A stretch of DNA of 64,000 nucleotides from the NCBI RefSeq assembly GCF_018860545.1, contig NZ_JAHKPN010000052.1:124001-188000 (forward strand). The letters are read 5' to 3'. Below are positions 17,870 through 28,189 of this stretch, in pieces (the first letter of the stretch is position 1; every line of letters begins with the position of its first letter). Origin of the DNA: Winogradskyella psychrotolerans (GTDB lineage Bacteria; Bacteroidota; Bacteroidia; Flavobacteriales; Flavobacteriaceae). The position numbers were made by a program, and so were the translations under genes. The notes beneath the pieces are model-generated. The model was not told the DNA's origin and did not search any database. It worked only from the letters and a program-made list of their open reading frames with translations.

Positions 17870-19414
17870 TTATTTAGTCAGTTTTCTTTTAAAAGTAGAT
17901 GTATACTCGGCATAGCCATTGTATTTTACACCTTCGTTTTGCCAATGGTTAAGTTGATTATCATATAACTTCCTTAATTTTTCTAGTTGTGGCTTATAGC
18001 TATCTTTATGCGCAATATTTTCCAATTCAAAAGGGTCATTGACAATATCAAATAATTCTTCGGTTGGTTTAATTCCCTGTTTTTCATCTTCATAATACCA
18101 GTACACATATTTATACTGGTCGTCCATAACGGTTAGACAGTGTGTCGCTTTTGGTCCCCAAACTTGAACAATTGGAAGTGATTCCCTTACTTGAGTCTTC
18201 GAGTTTTCTAAAACAGGTCGTAAGCTTTTACCGTCATAATGAGCAGGAATCTCTACTCCTGCAAAATCGAGAATGGTTGCTGTGATATCCACGTTACCTG
18301 ATAATGAAGCAGTTTTAACTCCTATCTTAATTTTATCGTTGCGAGGATCAACAATAATCAGTGGTGTTCTCGCTCCTTCCTCATAAGGCAACACTTTAGA
18401 ACCTAAGCCATGGGAACCATTGAAATACCCATTATCAGAAGAAAACACAATAATAGTATTGTCATCTATTTTTAATCGTTTCAATTCTTCTAAAACCATT
18501 CCTATGGAATAATCAACACCATAAATTAATTGGTGATATTTACGTAAAGCTTCTTGATACGTTTCTTCTTTATCATAACCCCATTCTTCAAATCTTGGGT
18601 ATTGTCTTCCCATTCTCGATTGTTCTGCCAAATGCTTTCCTGCTTCACGACCATAATTGGGTAGTTTGTCAAAAACGGCATCTTTATAGATATCATCAAA
18701 CATTGGGTCTGGCTCCACAGGTCTATGTGGTGCTTTAAAATAGACACTCATACAAAATGGCGCGTTACTTTCTATAGATTCATTTATAAAATCTATAGTT
18801 GCCGCTCCATAGGCACGTGTACTATGAGGGTATTCCTCTGCATATTGTGCCATAGATTTATTTTCTATGGTTTTGTAAGAGGTTTGGTGTGGACTTCCTG
18901 CCCAGAAATCAAAATCTTTTTTAGCTACTTCACCTTCTTTTTTCCAACCGCCATTAGTATCGGAAACTGAAAATCCAAACTTACCTGCAAAACCAACTTT
19001 ATAGCCTGCATCTCGAAGAAGAACTGGATAAGACGTTGACCATTGCTTAGTTCCTAATGAACCATGATCGAAATTACAACCGGTTTTATATTCGTAAAGT
19101 CCTGTCATGACATTAGCTCTACTTGCCATACAAATCGCTGTCGTATTGTAATGGCGTTGAAACAAGACTCCGTTCTCCGCTAAGCCATCAATATTTGGCG
19201 TATTTACAACATTGTTTCCATAACTTTTATGAGAATCATAAGATTGATCGTCTGTAAAAAAGAAAATAATATTTGGCTTTTTCTCTTCTGTTGGTGTTGC
19301 TACTTCTGCTTTTACTTTTTGTCCTTGGCATGATTGCAGCGCAAGAAGACCAAGCATTAAGGATACTCCTAGAATAAATTTATATTCCAATTTTATATTA
19401 TTTTTTAGTCTCAT
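17870..19414 (-). CDS. S1-family sulfatase with CMASR motif, lipoprotein
   Basis: 514-residue sulfatase, lipoprotein signal with Cys29 (LQSC). Metal-ligand segment FFTDDQSYDSHKSYG (52-66), maturation motif CMASR (95-99), GKFGFSVS in place of GKWHLG, and FSSDNGYF. The GKFGF variant is shared with the sulfatase at 43224-44732, placing both in one subfamily. The motif has Ala where most sulfatases here have Pro, the form associated with radical-SAM maturases more than with FGE. It overlaps the SGNH esterase gene by 17 bp, implying translational coupling, and lies 24 bp upstream of the receptor gene. Confidence 0.92.
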   Translation of the reverse strand: MRLKNNIKLEYKFILGVSLMLGLLALQSCQGQKVKAEVATPTEEKKPNIIFFFTDDQSYDSHKSYGNNVVNTPNIDGLAENGVLFQRHYNTTAICMASRANVMTGLYEYKTGCNFDHGSLGTKQWSTSYPVLLRDAGYKVGFAGKFGFSVSDTNGGWKKEGEVAKKDFDFWAGSPHQTSYKTIENKSMAQYAEEYPHSTRAYGAATIDFINESIESNAPFCMSVYFKAPHRPVEPDPMFDDIYKDAVFDKLPNYGREAGKHLAEQSRMGRQYPRFEEWGYDKEETYQEALRKYHQLIYGVDYSIGMVLEELKRLKIDDNTIIVFSSDNGYFNGSHGLGSKVLPYEEGARTPLIIVDPRNDKIKIGVKTASLSGNVDITATILDFAGVEIPAHYDGKSLRPVLENSKTQVRESLPIVQVWGPKATHCLTVMDDQYKYVYWYYEDEKQGIKPTEELFDIVNDPFELENIAHKDSYKPQLEKLRKLYDNQLNHWQNEGVKYNGYAEYTSTFKRKLTK

Positions 19415-20267
19415 ATTCTTTAAATTTCGCAGTGATCACATCTGTTGAAGGACATTCTATAGGTGTTATATCAATAGCCTTAGCAATCTTATTGGCTACT
19501 TCAATCCCTTGTAATCTTGAACCTTCTGCTTTATAATGCACATCTCCTGGTTTATTGGCAAATTCCTTTAAAACAGGAATAGAAAATGTATATAAATCGT
19601 TCACTATAATTTCAGGGTACGCGCTCATGACCTTCAAGGCTACAGCATTGTATTTAACAGCATCACCTGCAACTCTTCCTGGTTCACCTTCTGGAACTAG
19701 TGTTGTTGTTGCAAAAATTAATTTTGTGTTTGGATAGGTGTTTTTTAAATACTGAACGATAGCTCTAAGATTCTTTTCATACAGGTCTAAAGTTGATACT
19801 TGTGTCCCTTTTTTTTTATTTAATTTCTTATTATGTAAATACTTTAAATCGTGTAAGCCCACATTAAAATGAATCACATCCCAGTCAAAATTCCAGCCGC
19901 CTTTTAAATACGGTTGAAACATGGTAGTTTTTAAGGTTTCGACATTCGAAATAAACTCATTACTAGACTGTCCATTTTTATGTATGCGATACACACAAGC
20001 TTGTCCTTTTAAAGATGCTCTTACATATTCTGTATACCCGATAGAAATAGAATCTCCATAAATAAAAACCTTTGGCAAATTAGCTACTGGTTCTATATAC
20101 CTAAACTGATATCTTGTTTTATTAAATCGCCCTAAGCTGTTCCATGCTTTTTTACAAACATCACAACCAGTGGTTAGCACCTGACTAACTAGCCGTGTTG
20201 GTAACAACGATGCCAAGCCAAAAGCCGAAAGCATTTTAAGAGATTGTCTTCTACTAATTCTTGTCAT
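19398..20267 (-). CDS. SGNH/GDSL-family esterase with Tat-like signal
   Basis: 289-residue SGNH hydrolase, likely removing acetyl groups from carbohydrate. Nucleophile Ser73 sits in the block I motif FIYGDSISIG, an Asn/His-containing block lies in the middle (NVGLHD), and the C-terminal acid-base pair is in GDVHYKAEG (Asp242, His244). The N-terminus SRRQSLK followed by an Ala/Leu-rich stretch looks like a twin-arginine signal, although the position normally held by Phe is Ser. Fucoidans are often O-acetylated, so de-acetylation before fucosidase action is a reasonable inference. It overlaps the downstream sulfatase by 17 bp and starts 4 bp after the GH29 gene upstream. Confidence 0.82.
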   Translation of the reverse strand: MTRISRRQSLKMLSAFGLASLLPTRLVSQVLTTGCDVCKKAWNSLGRFNKTRYQFRYIEPVANLPKVFIYGDSISIGYTEYVRASLKGQACVYRIHKNGQSSNEFISNVETLKTTMFQPYLKGGWNFDWDVIHFNVGLHDLKYLHNKKLNKKKGTQVSTLDLYEKNLRAIVQYLKNTYPNTKLIFATTTLVPEGEPGRVAGDAVKYNAVALKVMSAYPEIIVNDLYTFSIPVLKEFANKPGDVHYKAEGSRLQGIEVANKIAKAIDITPIECPSTDVITAKFKEYETKK

Positions 20268-20271
20268 AGGG

Positions 20272-21753
20272 TTACTTTAAAGAAATTTTAAGGGCATAGC
20301 CATTTTTATCTATTTGCTGACCATTTAAGTCAACCTCTAAACCTTCATCTGTTTGTTTCCATTCCACAGCCGAATTTTCACCTAAGAGTTCTACAGCCTT
20401 AATTTCGAAATCGTTTTCGTTTTTAAAACTTTTAATTAAGATCTTGTTTTCAGGATATTGAAAAGCTATAGCATAGATGTTGTTTTCTTTTTGGGTAAAC
20501 CAAAAATCTTGTGATGTAAACTCAGCAACAAAACCGTGCTTTTCTCTATCTCCTGTACCATCCATGTTTAATTTAGTTGGTCCTTCATGTGTTACGTCCC
20601 ACTTACGAGTATTGTAAATGGCTTCTCCGTTTACGTTTAACCACTCACCAACAGTTAATAAATTATCTATAGATTGTTGAGGCACTTCGCCTGAAGCTTT
20701 TGGTCCAATATTCAACATATAATTACCACCTTTGCTCACAATTTCTGTTAACCAAAAAAGTAATTCTTTAGGAGATTTCCAATCGTTATCATAAGACTTA
20801 TAACCCCAAGAATTGTTAGTCGTCCCAACAGTTTGCCAAGGCTTCGTAATAGCTAAGTGGTCATTAGGAATTTTATTATCACCAGGAATATCAAAATCAC
20901 CTAAATCATTCCCTACTCTAGAATTCACTAACATATTTGGTTGTAAATCGTAAGCTATCTTGTAAAATTTATGGCTTTGCTCTGGTGTTACATAATGCGG
21001 ATAATCGTACCATAAGGTTGTCATATTTGGGAATTTTGTTAAGATTTCCTCTACCTGTGGATACGCTTTATTATTTAAATACTCCGTAAACGTATTTGGA
21101 CTTGGATCCCACGTATTGACACCAGCTTTACGTTTAACTCTAGCATGCTCTTCGCCTCCAGACGCTAAATATTCTGAAAGCCCACAGTCATTAGCATCCA
21201 TCCAATCGATATTATGAGAATAATACAAACCAAAATCGATATCATATTTTTGACACGCATCATATAATTCTTGCACAATATCTTTCGGATATGGGCTTGC
21301 GTCTGTGATATCATACTCGCTTACTTTAGAATCGTACATGGCAAAACCATCATGATGCTTAGAGGTAATCACCAAATATTTCATACCAGCATCTTTAGCT
21401 AATTTCGCCACAGCATCCGCATCAAAATCGGTGGGATTAAATTGTGGTGCCAATTCAGCATATTCATCTCTAGGAATTTGGGCACCAAACTGTATCCATT
21501 CGGCGACTCTAGGACCTCTTAATTCTTCCATTTTTTTACCATTCCAAATGCCTCCAGGAATGGAATACAAACCCCAATGAATAAACATGCCGTATTTAGC
21601 ATCATTAAAAGCTTCCTTAGATTCCTCTTTTGATGCCGTCATTTGCTCATAAGTCAGCGGAAGTGTTTCCTCGGCAACTTTGGTTTCTTTTTGTTTACAT
21701 GATATAAACCCAAAAGCTATTGCAAGTATTCCTATTCTGATGCTTTGTGTCAT
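20272..21753 (-). CDS. GH29 alpha-L-fucosidase, lipoprotein
   Basis: 493-residue exo-acting retaining alpha-L-fucosidase. Lipoprotein Cys19 (FISC). GH29 landmarks in order: [11 protein letters not shown] (54-64), [11 protein letters not shown] (132-142), YYSHNIDW, and the nucleophile Asp250 in [19 protein letters not shown] and [13 protein letters not shown] follow, and a C-terminal beta domain ends the protein. It should release terminal fucose from imported oligosaccharides. The start is 56 bp from the sulfatase gene upstream, and the stop is 4 bp from the esterase gene downstream, so it belongs to the long unit ending at 13239. Confidence 0.93.
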   Translation of the reverse strand: MTQSIRIGILAIAFGFISCKQKETKVAEETLPLTYEQMTASKEESKEAFNDAKYGMFIHWGLYSIPGGIWNGKKMEELRGPRVAEWIQFGAQIPRDEYAELAPQFNPTDFDADAVAKLAKDAGMKYLVITSKHHDGFAMYDSKVSEYDITDASPYPKDIVQELYDACQKYDIDFGLYYSHNIDWMDANDCGLSEYLASGGEEHARVKRKAGVNTWDPSPNTFTEYLNNKAYPQVEEILTKFPNMTTLWYDYPHYVTPEQSHKFYKIAYDLQPNMLVNSRVGNDLGDFDIPGDNKIPNDHLAITKPWQTVGTTNNSWGYKSYDNDWKSPKELLFWLTEIVSKGGNYMLNIGPKASGEVPQQSIDNLLTVGEWLNVNGEAIYNTRKWDVTHEGPTKLNMDGTGDREKHGFVAEFTSQDFWFTQKENNIYAIAFQYPENKILIKSFKNENDFEIKAVELLGENSAVEWKQTDEGLEVDLNGQQIDKNGYALKISLK

Positions 21754-21809
21754 GATACTATTAGTTATTTAGTTTTTTTTAAATTCGTTAGAGTAGAGTC
21801 TGATATAAC

Positions 21810-23261
21810 TTAATTTTTTTTCTTTGCTTTCTTGTTTTTCTTATCTGATTTAGCGGCTTTATTTCTTACCACAGACAAACTCGATGCTTTTGGTTCTGTA
21901 GGTAAAGATGCTTTCCAATCATGAACCATCTTTAATAATTCATTAGCTTTTTCAGGATTTTTTTCTGCAAGATTGTTCTCTTCTTTCCAATCGTCTTTAA
22001 TATTGAACAATTCATATTTATCGCCTGATACATCAACAACCAATTTATAATCTCCATCCTGAACTCCCAAAGTTGGCCATGTATAATCTTTACTTGTGCC
22101 ACCTCTCCATTCCCAAAAAATAGGCTTGGTTCTTTCTAAGCCTTTGCCTTTGAAAGCTGACATCATGCTTTCTCCATCTGGTTGAAAATCGTTTGGTATT
22201 TCTATGCCTGCTGCTTCAAAAAACGTTGGTAATAAATCTACGGCTGTTACTGCCGATGTTTTATCTTCTACACCTGCTGGTATAACTTTTGGCCATTTGG
22301 CGACAAATGGTACTCTAATTCCACCAGAAAACAAAGATCTTTTTTGTCCTTTAAGTCCACCTGTTTCACCAACAGAATAATATTTCCCAAGTCCTTCTAC
22401 TCCGTTTTCTACATCGCCTTTATGCAGTTTTTCTTTTTCAGAACCTTCCCATTCTGGACCATTATCTGTAGAAAAAACCACTAATGTATTTTCATCGAGA
22501 TCGAGCTCTTCTAATAATTTCATAATTCTACCAACAGCCTCATCTCCTTCAGCAATAATAGAAGCATATACTTGTTTCTGTTCATCTAGATTACCAAACT
22601 GATCCATAAATCGTTCTTGAGGATAATGGGCTGTATGTGCTTCATGTAACCATAGATTGATAAAAAACGGTTCGTTTTTATGTTTTTTAATAAAATCTTC
22701 AGCATAATCTACACCAATAGATCCTCCTTTTGGAATATTTATAGTTTTAGAGCCATTAAAAGTCGCATACTCATCGTATCCATAGTCCGATTCAATTGGC
22801 GCATCCTTCGCACTCCAACCCAAATGCCATTTACCAAAATGCCCCGTTACATAACCTGCTTTTTGAAAATATTTAGGAAAAGACATGCCGTTAGGATCCA
22901 TCCAGTCTGGCATACCTCTTTTTTTATGTGCTTTCCAACCTTGAAAATGTTGATGAATGCTTTGTCTCGCCGGAAATTGACCAGTCATTACTGCAACTCT
23001 ACTAGGAGAACACACAGGACTATTTACCGTAAAGTCAGCAAAGTCCATTCCTTCACTTATCATTTTGTCAATATGTGGTGTTTCTATCCAAGTACTTCCA
23101 TGCGCACTTATATCACCATAACCCCAATCATCGGCAAATATAAAAATGATATTGGGTTGCTTTGTAGCATCCTGTTTTGCTTCTTGTGCCTTCGAAGGAC
23201 CGCAACTCACAGCTAATAGGAAGCACAGAAGTATATTTAGCTTTGTTATTTTTGTTGTCAT
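21810..23261 (-). CDS. S1-family sulfatase, lipoprotein
   Basis: 483-residue sulfatase with lipoprotein Cys20 (AVSC). FADDWGYGDISAHG (42-55), maturation motif CSPSR (84-88), GKWHLGW and FSTDNGPEW. The last 20 residues are a lysine-rich, probably disordered tail, which is unusual among the sulfatases here. Similar in sequence to the sulfatase at 3259-4692. Its ATG overlaps the stop of the upstream GH107-like gene in a 4-bp ATGA overlap, strong evidence for translational coupling of a desulfating and a candidate endo-acting enzyme. Confidence 0.93.
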   Translation of the reverse strand: MTTKITKLNILLCFLLAVSCGPSKAQEAKQDATKQPNIIFIFADDWGYGDISAHGSTWIETPHIDKMISEGMDFADFTVNSPVCSPSRVAVMTGQFPARQSIHQHFQGWKAHKKRGMPDWMDPNGMSFPKYFQKAGYVTGHFGKWHLGWSAKDAPIESDYGYDEYATFNGSKTINIPKGGSIGVDYAEDFIKKHKNEPFFINLWLHEAHTAHYPQERFMDQFGNLDEQKQVYASIIAEGDEAVGRIMKLLEELDLDENTLVVFSTDNGPEWEGSEKEKLHKGDVENGVEGLGKYYSVGETGGLKGQKRSLFSGGIRVPFVAKWPKVIPAGVEDKTSAVTAVDLLPTFFEAAGIEIPNDFQPDGESMMSAFKGKGLERTKPIFWEWRGGTSKDYTWPTLGVQDGDYKLVVDVSGDKYELFNIKDDWKEENNLAEKNPEKANELLKMVHDWKASLPTEPKASSLSVVRNKAAKSDKKNKKAKKKN

Positions 23262-25705
23262 ATTTTTATTAGTTTTTTAGTATATATATTAGCTTCTTTA
23301 GTATGAATTTTTATTATGTAAATACCTTTACTTAATTCTGAAATATCTACAGCTCTTGTATTTGTTATCTTTTTTTGGACTAATTTGCCTTGTAAATTAA
23401 AAATCTCTACATAATCTGAATCTAGAGATATAGTAAATTTATTTTTTGTTGGATTAGGAAAAATTGCTACAGAATCGAGTGACTCATCAAAGTTATTAAT
23501 TCCTAAAGTTGACGGGAAGTTAACCAGTGAAATCTGTACCGTTATGCCATCTACAGCCCACTTATCATTTGACGCTGACGATCCATTTTTTATTGTAAAA
23601 CTTTCTATGTTGTTGTTGACTGCTGCGAGGTTTAAATTAACAATTTTTCTCGCTTCACTATTAAATCTACCTAAACCAAAATCAATTGACCCATCTGCAG
23701 AAAAGGTAAACCGATCTCCAACACTATGAGCGTTCACAATAGTTATAGATTTAAAAGTATTTATCTCTAAATTTTCTGAAGATATACCACTTGAACTAAC
23801 AATATTTTCAATTGTTGCATTACTAATTGTTGCAGACCATTGCTCTTCCCCATCGAAAATTCTATCATTTGTTGCTTCATTAGAACCATCACTACTGATA
23901 CCCCAACTTTTTGCTGTTGAATTACCAGAGTTATCACTAGTACCAGAAACAATTACCGCGTTTGGATAGGTTGTAAAATCACCATTTGGTTCAACTGTAA
24001 TAGTGACTTCAAATGTTGTATCGTATCCTGGAACCGACCCTGAACCTGACATTGTTACTGCTCCTGAACTATACGTTGTATTTTCCAGAGCTTGAATTTC
24101 TACATCCATTACAATGGGCTCAGGTATAAACTCTTCGAAAACAACTAATTCAATAGATCTCGACGTGTCGCCTGAAGCATCATTAGCTGATAATTCAAAA
24201 TTATATGTAGTATCTACTGCTTCTATCGGTGTACCACTTAAAATCCATATACCAGGTTCAGATTCTTCAATAGTTAACCACGAAGGAAAGCCACCTGAAA
24301 CCTCAAGCGATATAATGTCATCACCTTCTGGATCCCATACATCAATACCTTCTGTTATACTATGTGAATATGGGATGTTAGTATAAGCAGGTGGTAAAAT
24401 AGTATATTGTCTAGACCAATTTGGTGCACCAGGCGACTGAAATTCTTTTAGATAAGCATCCGCAAGGTCATATTGATGTAATGCTGATGGTTGAATAATT
24501 AATTCAGGTGCGTTAGATAAGTTATTCCGAATTAAGGCCGTTCCCCAAGTTATTGAACCTCCGTTGATAGTAGCTGTATTTGTCCATTCTACAAATTGTT
24601 CATCTGTTAAGCAAGGTGTTGTACCAGCATTCCAAGACGTCGTACTCCATTTAGGAAAAAAGCGACCGACCACATTATCATTCCATGCTATATTATCTGT
24701 TGTATCAAAAGGAAGTCCGTTGGTGCTTTCCAATACTTCACACATGTAAAAATTTCTATCATACAAACTTTGGGTTTCTACCATATTACCAGCTCCTCCA
24801 AAGGGATGACCAAAGGTAAAATCATCAAAAAGCGTTGGTGTCGTATATGGATTTTGAGCAGTCCCAACACTATTATTAAATGATATAGCCGCATTCGGAT
24901 TTCCTGAGTGACAGGCATCAGCAAAAGCTTGATAAAGACGTTGACTTACTACCTCTCCAGATGCTGGATCATCACCGCACTCATCTTCCATAATATTATC
25001 TGCAGCATCAAATGACCATGCATCTATTAAATCTCCATAACGCATAGCATATTCTTTAAGAATAAATTCAGCATAACAGAACATATATGGTCGTCTATCA
25101 TTTATGCCATCTGTATGATATGGTTGACTATTAATAAAGGCCTGAGCCGCTTCATTAGTATTACACCAATCCATCCATCGATTAGAAAAATCAGGATAAT
25201 CATTAGGAATGTTAGTTACATCTCGTGCTAATAAATTGTATGAATTCACATATACTACAGTTTTTAATCCTGCAGCTTTTATCTGCTTAAGCCACCTTAA
25301 AAATGGATCATCTGCTGCCTCTCTAGGGACAACTAAATTAAACGGAGTATCGTCGGGATTTCTATCATTTTGCCATAAACTTTCCAATAGTTGATGCGGA
25401 GCGCTATGAGATGGAGATTGAATATTTGATTCTGTTAAATGAATTTGTACATAATCAAGTGTTCTTAAACTGCTCAACCCATCAAGATACGGTTTAATAG
25501 AGACTCCTTCTATTGAACCATTAGCAAAGTTTTCAGGTTTCCAATTTACGCCCCAACTCCCTAAAATCCAATCAGCTCTATGGCCTTGATTAGGATCTGG
25601 AATTTGAGCATTAATACCATTAATTGTAAGACATAAAAAAACAAGACACACTAAGCTAATGATATTATTAGCCTTTCTATCTTTTATTTGATGATTATAT
25701 AACAT
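23258..25705 (-). CDS. Candidate GH107-like endo-fucanase with T9SS tail (copy 1)
   Basis: 815-residue secreted multidomain protein. Signal to about 34, putative catalytic barrel about 35-430, putative Ig (He_PIG-like) domain about 436-525 containing WDPEGDD and PSWLTI, an uncharacterised beta domain about 532-730, and a T9SS type A sorting tail from about 745 (FPNPTKNKF and KGIYIIKI). Candidate catalytic residues are Asp233 in DAWSFDAAD and His300 in FTFGHPFGG. An Asp/His pair is reported for GH107 endo-fucoidanases. The domain order (barrel, Ig-like, T9SS tail) also fits that family. The family call is by pattern and context, and another alpha-L-fucan-active family is possible. Tandem paralogue of 25732-28146. 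Confidence 0.6.
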   Translation of the reverse strand: MLYNHQIKDRKANNIISLVCLVFLCLTINGINAQIPDPNQGHRADWILGSWGVNWKPENFANGSIEGVSIKPYLDGLSSLRTLDYVQIHLTESNIQSPSHSAPHQLLESLWQNDRNPDDTPFNLVVPREAADDPFLRWLKQIKAAGLKTVVYVNSYNLLARDVTNIPNDYPDFSNRWMDWCNTNEAAQAFINSQPYHTDGINDRRPYMFCYAEFILKEYAMRYGDLIDAWSFDAADNIMEDECGDDPASGEVVSQRLYQAFADACHSGNPNAAISFNNSVGTAQNPYTTPTLFDDFTFGHPFGGAGNMVETQSLYDRNFYMCEVLESTNGLPFDTTDNIAWNDNVVGRFFPKWSTTSWNAGTTPCLTDEQFVEWTNTATINGGSITWGTALIRNNLSNAPELIIQPSALHQYDLADAYLKEFQSPGAPNWSRQYTILPPAYTNIPYSHSITEGIDVWDPEGDDIISLEVSGGFPSWLTIEESEPGIWILSGTPIEAVDTTYNFELSANDASGDTSRSIELVVFEEFIPEPIVMDVEIQALENTTYSSGAVTMSGSGSVPGYDTTFEVTITVEPNGDFTTYPNAVIVSGTSDNSGNSTAKSWGISSDGSNEATNDRIFDGEEQWSATISNATIENIVSSSGISSENLEINTFKSITIVNAHSVGDRFTFSADGSIDFGLGRFNSEARKIVNLNLAAVNNNIESFTIKNGSSASNDKWAVDGITVQISLVNFPSTLGINNFDESLDSVAIFPNPTKNKFTISLDSDYVEIFNLQGKLVQKKITNTRAVDISELSKGIYIIKIHTKEANIYTKKLIKI

Positions 25706-25731
25706 TAATATTTCTTCAGTATCGATTTTTA

Positions 25732-28146
25732 TTAATTCTGCTTAATGAATTTGTTGGTTAATACATCACCATCTCTATTGATGCCTCTTAAAAAATAAAT
25801 TCCTGGTATTAAATTAGATATAGCTATGCTTTCTTTTGTGTCTTGAAACGATTTTACAATTCTACCTGACATATCTATAATTTCGGCCGAATAAAGCGGT
25901 ACATTAAATGTAATTCTATCATTCGCTGGATTAGGAAACAATCTGAAAGATTCGGTGCTATTTATGTCTGGATTTTCAATCGACAACGTACTTTCATCAA
26001 AAAGTACAGTAACAGTTATACCTTCAACAGACCATTTATCGTTAGTAGCGGCTGATCCATTTTTAATTGTAAAACTTTCTATTTGCGAGTCCGCAGCTGC
26101 TATTACTAAATCTACAACCTTAACAGCCTCATTATTAAACCGTCCAAGTTCAAAATCAGCCGATCCATCTGCCGAAAACGTAAATCGATCTCCAACGCTC
26201 TGAGCATTTACAATGGTAATAGACTTAAAGGTTTCTATGGTGATATCATCGGAGGTTAAGCCACTTGTACCTGTAATATTACCTATAGTTGCATTATTTA
26301 TTGTTGCTGAAAATTGTTGATCGCCAGCAAATATTCTATCATTAGATGCATCATTAGTACCATCATTACTTATTCCCCAACTTTTTGAGCTAGAATTGCC
26401 AACGTTGTCACTTGTACCCGAAACTATTACAGCATCAGGATACGTTGAAAAATCACCATTTGGTGTTACTGTAATATCAATTTCAAACGTTGTATCATAT
26501 CCAGGAATTGAACCCATTCCCGTCATTGTTACAGCTCCAGATGCATACGTGGTATTTTCCGTGGCTTGTATTTGAACATCAATTATAGTTGGTTCTGGCA
26601 CATATTCCTCAAAAACAGACAATTTAACCGTTCTATTTGTTCCTCCAGAAGCATCGCTTACTCTCAATTCAAATTCATAATCTGTATCTGTTGTTTCAGT
26701 AGGTACTCCCGTTAATGTCCATACTCCTGGCGATGTTTCTGTAATAGTTAACCAAGATGGGAAAGCGTTTTGAGCAATAAGTGATGTAATTGAATCACCT
26801 TCTGGATCCCAAAAATCAAATCCCTCTGTTAAGGTATGTAAATACGGTATTCCTGTATAAGCTAGTGGTAAAATAGTATATTGTCTTGACCAGTTTGGTG
26901 CACCTGGATATTGGAATTCCTTTAATTGAATATCTGTGAGTGCTAACTGATTAAGTGCATAAGGTTGCAATGTAAGAATTGGTGAATTTTCTAAATTTGT
27001 TCTCTCTAAAGGAGTTCCCCAAGTTATAGCACCTCCACCCATAAGACCTCTAGTCGTCCATTCTACAAATTGCTCATCCGTTAAACAAGGTGTATTACCT
27101 GCGTTCCAAGATGTTGCACTTTGTTTTGGAAAGAAATGAGAAATGACATTGTCGTTCCAAGATCTTGTATCGTCCGTAAAAGCATTTCCGTTGTAATCCT
27201 CCATCCATTCAATGATACCAAAATTATAAGTATATAATATATCTGGCACCACCATGTTACCAGCACCACCAAAAGGGTGTCCAAAGGTATAATCATCGAA
27301 ATAGGTTGCCGTTGTAAAAGGGTTGCCTTGGTTATCACCCACACTATTATTAAATGAAATAGCTGCGTTTGGATTTCCTGCACGACAAGCTTCTGCAAAG
27401 GCTTGATAAATTTTCTGATCATTTAAAGCTTCTGAGGCTGGATCATCACCACACTCATCTTCCATAATATTATCGGCCGAATCAAAACACCAAGCATCAA
27501 TTAAATCACCATATCGCATGGCATACTCTTTTAGAATAAACTCGGCATAACAAAACATATATTTTCGTCTGCCATCACCATCGTGATAAGATTCACTATT
27601 AATAAAAGTTTGAGCTTCTGGATTTGTATCGCACCAGTCCATCCAGCGATCAGATACATCTGGATAATCTTCTTGAACTTCATCAGGAAATCTTGCTAGT
27701 AAATTATAAGAATTTACATAGATTTCAGTTCGTAATCCTGCCGCTCGCAGTGCTTTAAGCCAACTTAAAAGAGGATCATCCACAGCTTCGCGTGGCACTG
27801 CTAAATTAATTGGATTACCATCTGTACCAGTATCACCTTCCCATAAACTTTCGATTATAGGGTGTGGACCTACATGTATAGGAGAAAAAATATTTGGACT
27901 CGTTAACGGAATTTGAACATAATCAACAGTTCTAAGATCGTTTATCTGAGTTATAAAATCATCTATTCTAACACCTTCTATATTACCATTAAAATTTCGC
28001 TCAGGTAGCCATAGCAAGCCCAAAGCACCTCTCATCCAATCGGCTCTTAAACCTTGCTCTGGATCTGGCACTTGTGCTTTCAGACTATTGATAGTAATAA
28101 CTAAAACCATCACAATAGAAAACGCAAATTTTAAATTTATTTTCAT
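25732..28146 (-). CDS. Candidate GH107-like endo-fucanase with T9SS tail (copy 2)
   Basis: 804-residue tandem paralogue of the protein at 23258-25705 with the same domain order: signal to about 24, barrel about 25-420, putative Ig domain containing FWDPEGD, the uncharacterised beta domain, and a T9SS tail (FPNPANDRI). Candidate catalytic residues Asp222 (DAWCFDSAD) and His290 (YTFGHPFGG) match copy 1 in position and spacing. The two genes are 26 bp apart. Copy 2 carries more substitutions in the N-terminal segment around residues 35-60 and in the Ig-domain loops, suggesting divergence toward a different cleavage pattern. It would act at the cell surface or be released. Confidence 0.6.
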   Translation of the reverse strand: MKINLKFAFSIVMVLVITINSLKAQVPDPEQGLRADWMRGALGLLWLPERNFNGNIEGVRIDDFITQINDLRTVDYVQIPLTSPNIFSPIHVGPHPIIESLWEGDTGTDGNPINLAVPREAVDDPLLSWLKALRAAGLRTEIYVNSYNLLARFPDEVQEDYPDVSDRWMDWCDTNPEAQTFINSESYHDGDGRRKYMFCYAEFILKEYAMRYGDLIDAWCFDSADNIMEDECGDDPASEALNDQKIYQAFAEACRAGNPNAAISFNNSVGDNQGNPFTTATYFDDYTFGHPFGGAGNMVVPDILYTYNFGIIEWMEDYNGNAFTDDTRSWNDNVISHFFPKQSATSWNAGNTPCLTDEQFVEWTTRGLMGGGAITWGTPLERTNLENSPILTLQPYALNQLALTDIQLKEFQYPGAPNWSRQYTILPLAYTGIPYLHTLTEGFDFWDPEGDSITSLIAQNAFPSWLTITETSPGVWTLTGVPTETTDTDYEFELRVSDASGGTNRTVKLSVFEEYVPEPTIIDVQIQATENTTYASGAVTMTGMGSIPGYDTTFEIDITVTPNGDFSTYPDAVIVSGTSDNVGNSSSKSWGISNDGTNDASNDRIFAGDQQFSATINNATIGNITGTSGLTSDDITIETFKSITIVNAQSVGDRFTFSADGSADFELGRFNNEAVKVVDLVIAAADSQIESFTIKNGSAATNDKWSVEGITVTVLFDESTLSIENPDINSTESFRLFPNPANDRITFNVPLYSAEIIDMSGRIVKSFQDTKESIAISNLIPGIYFLRGINRDGDVLTNKFIKQN

Positions 28147-28189
28147 AATAAAAAGAAGGTGTATACTATAGATAAAAAAAACTAAAGAT

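Noticed and set aside
22680-23216. Longest plus-strand open frame (178 codons)
   Set aside because: Lies fully inside the sulfatase gene at 21810-23261 on the opposite strand. Its translation shows no domain, and the sulfatase frame is clearly real.
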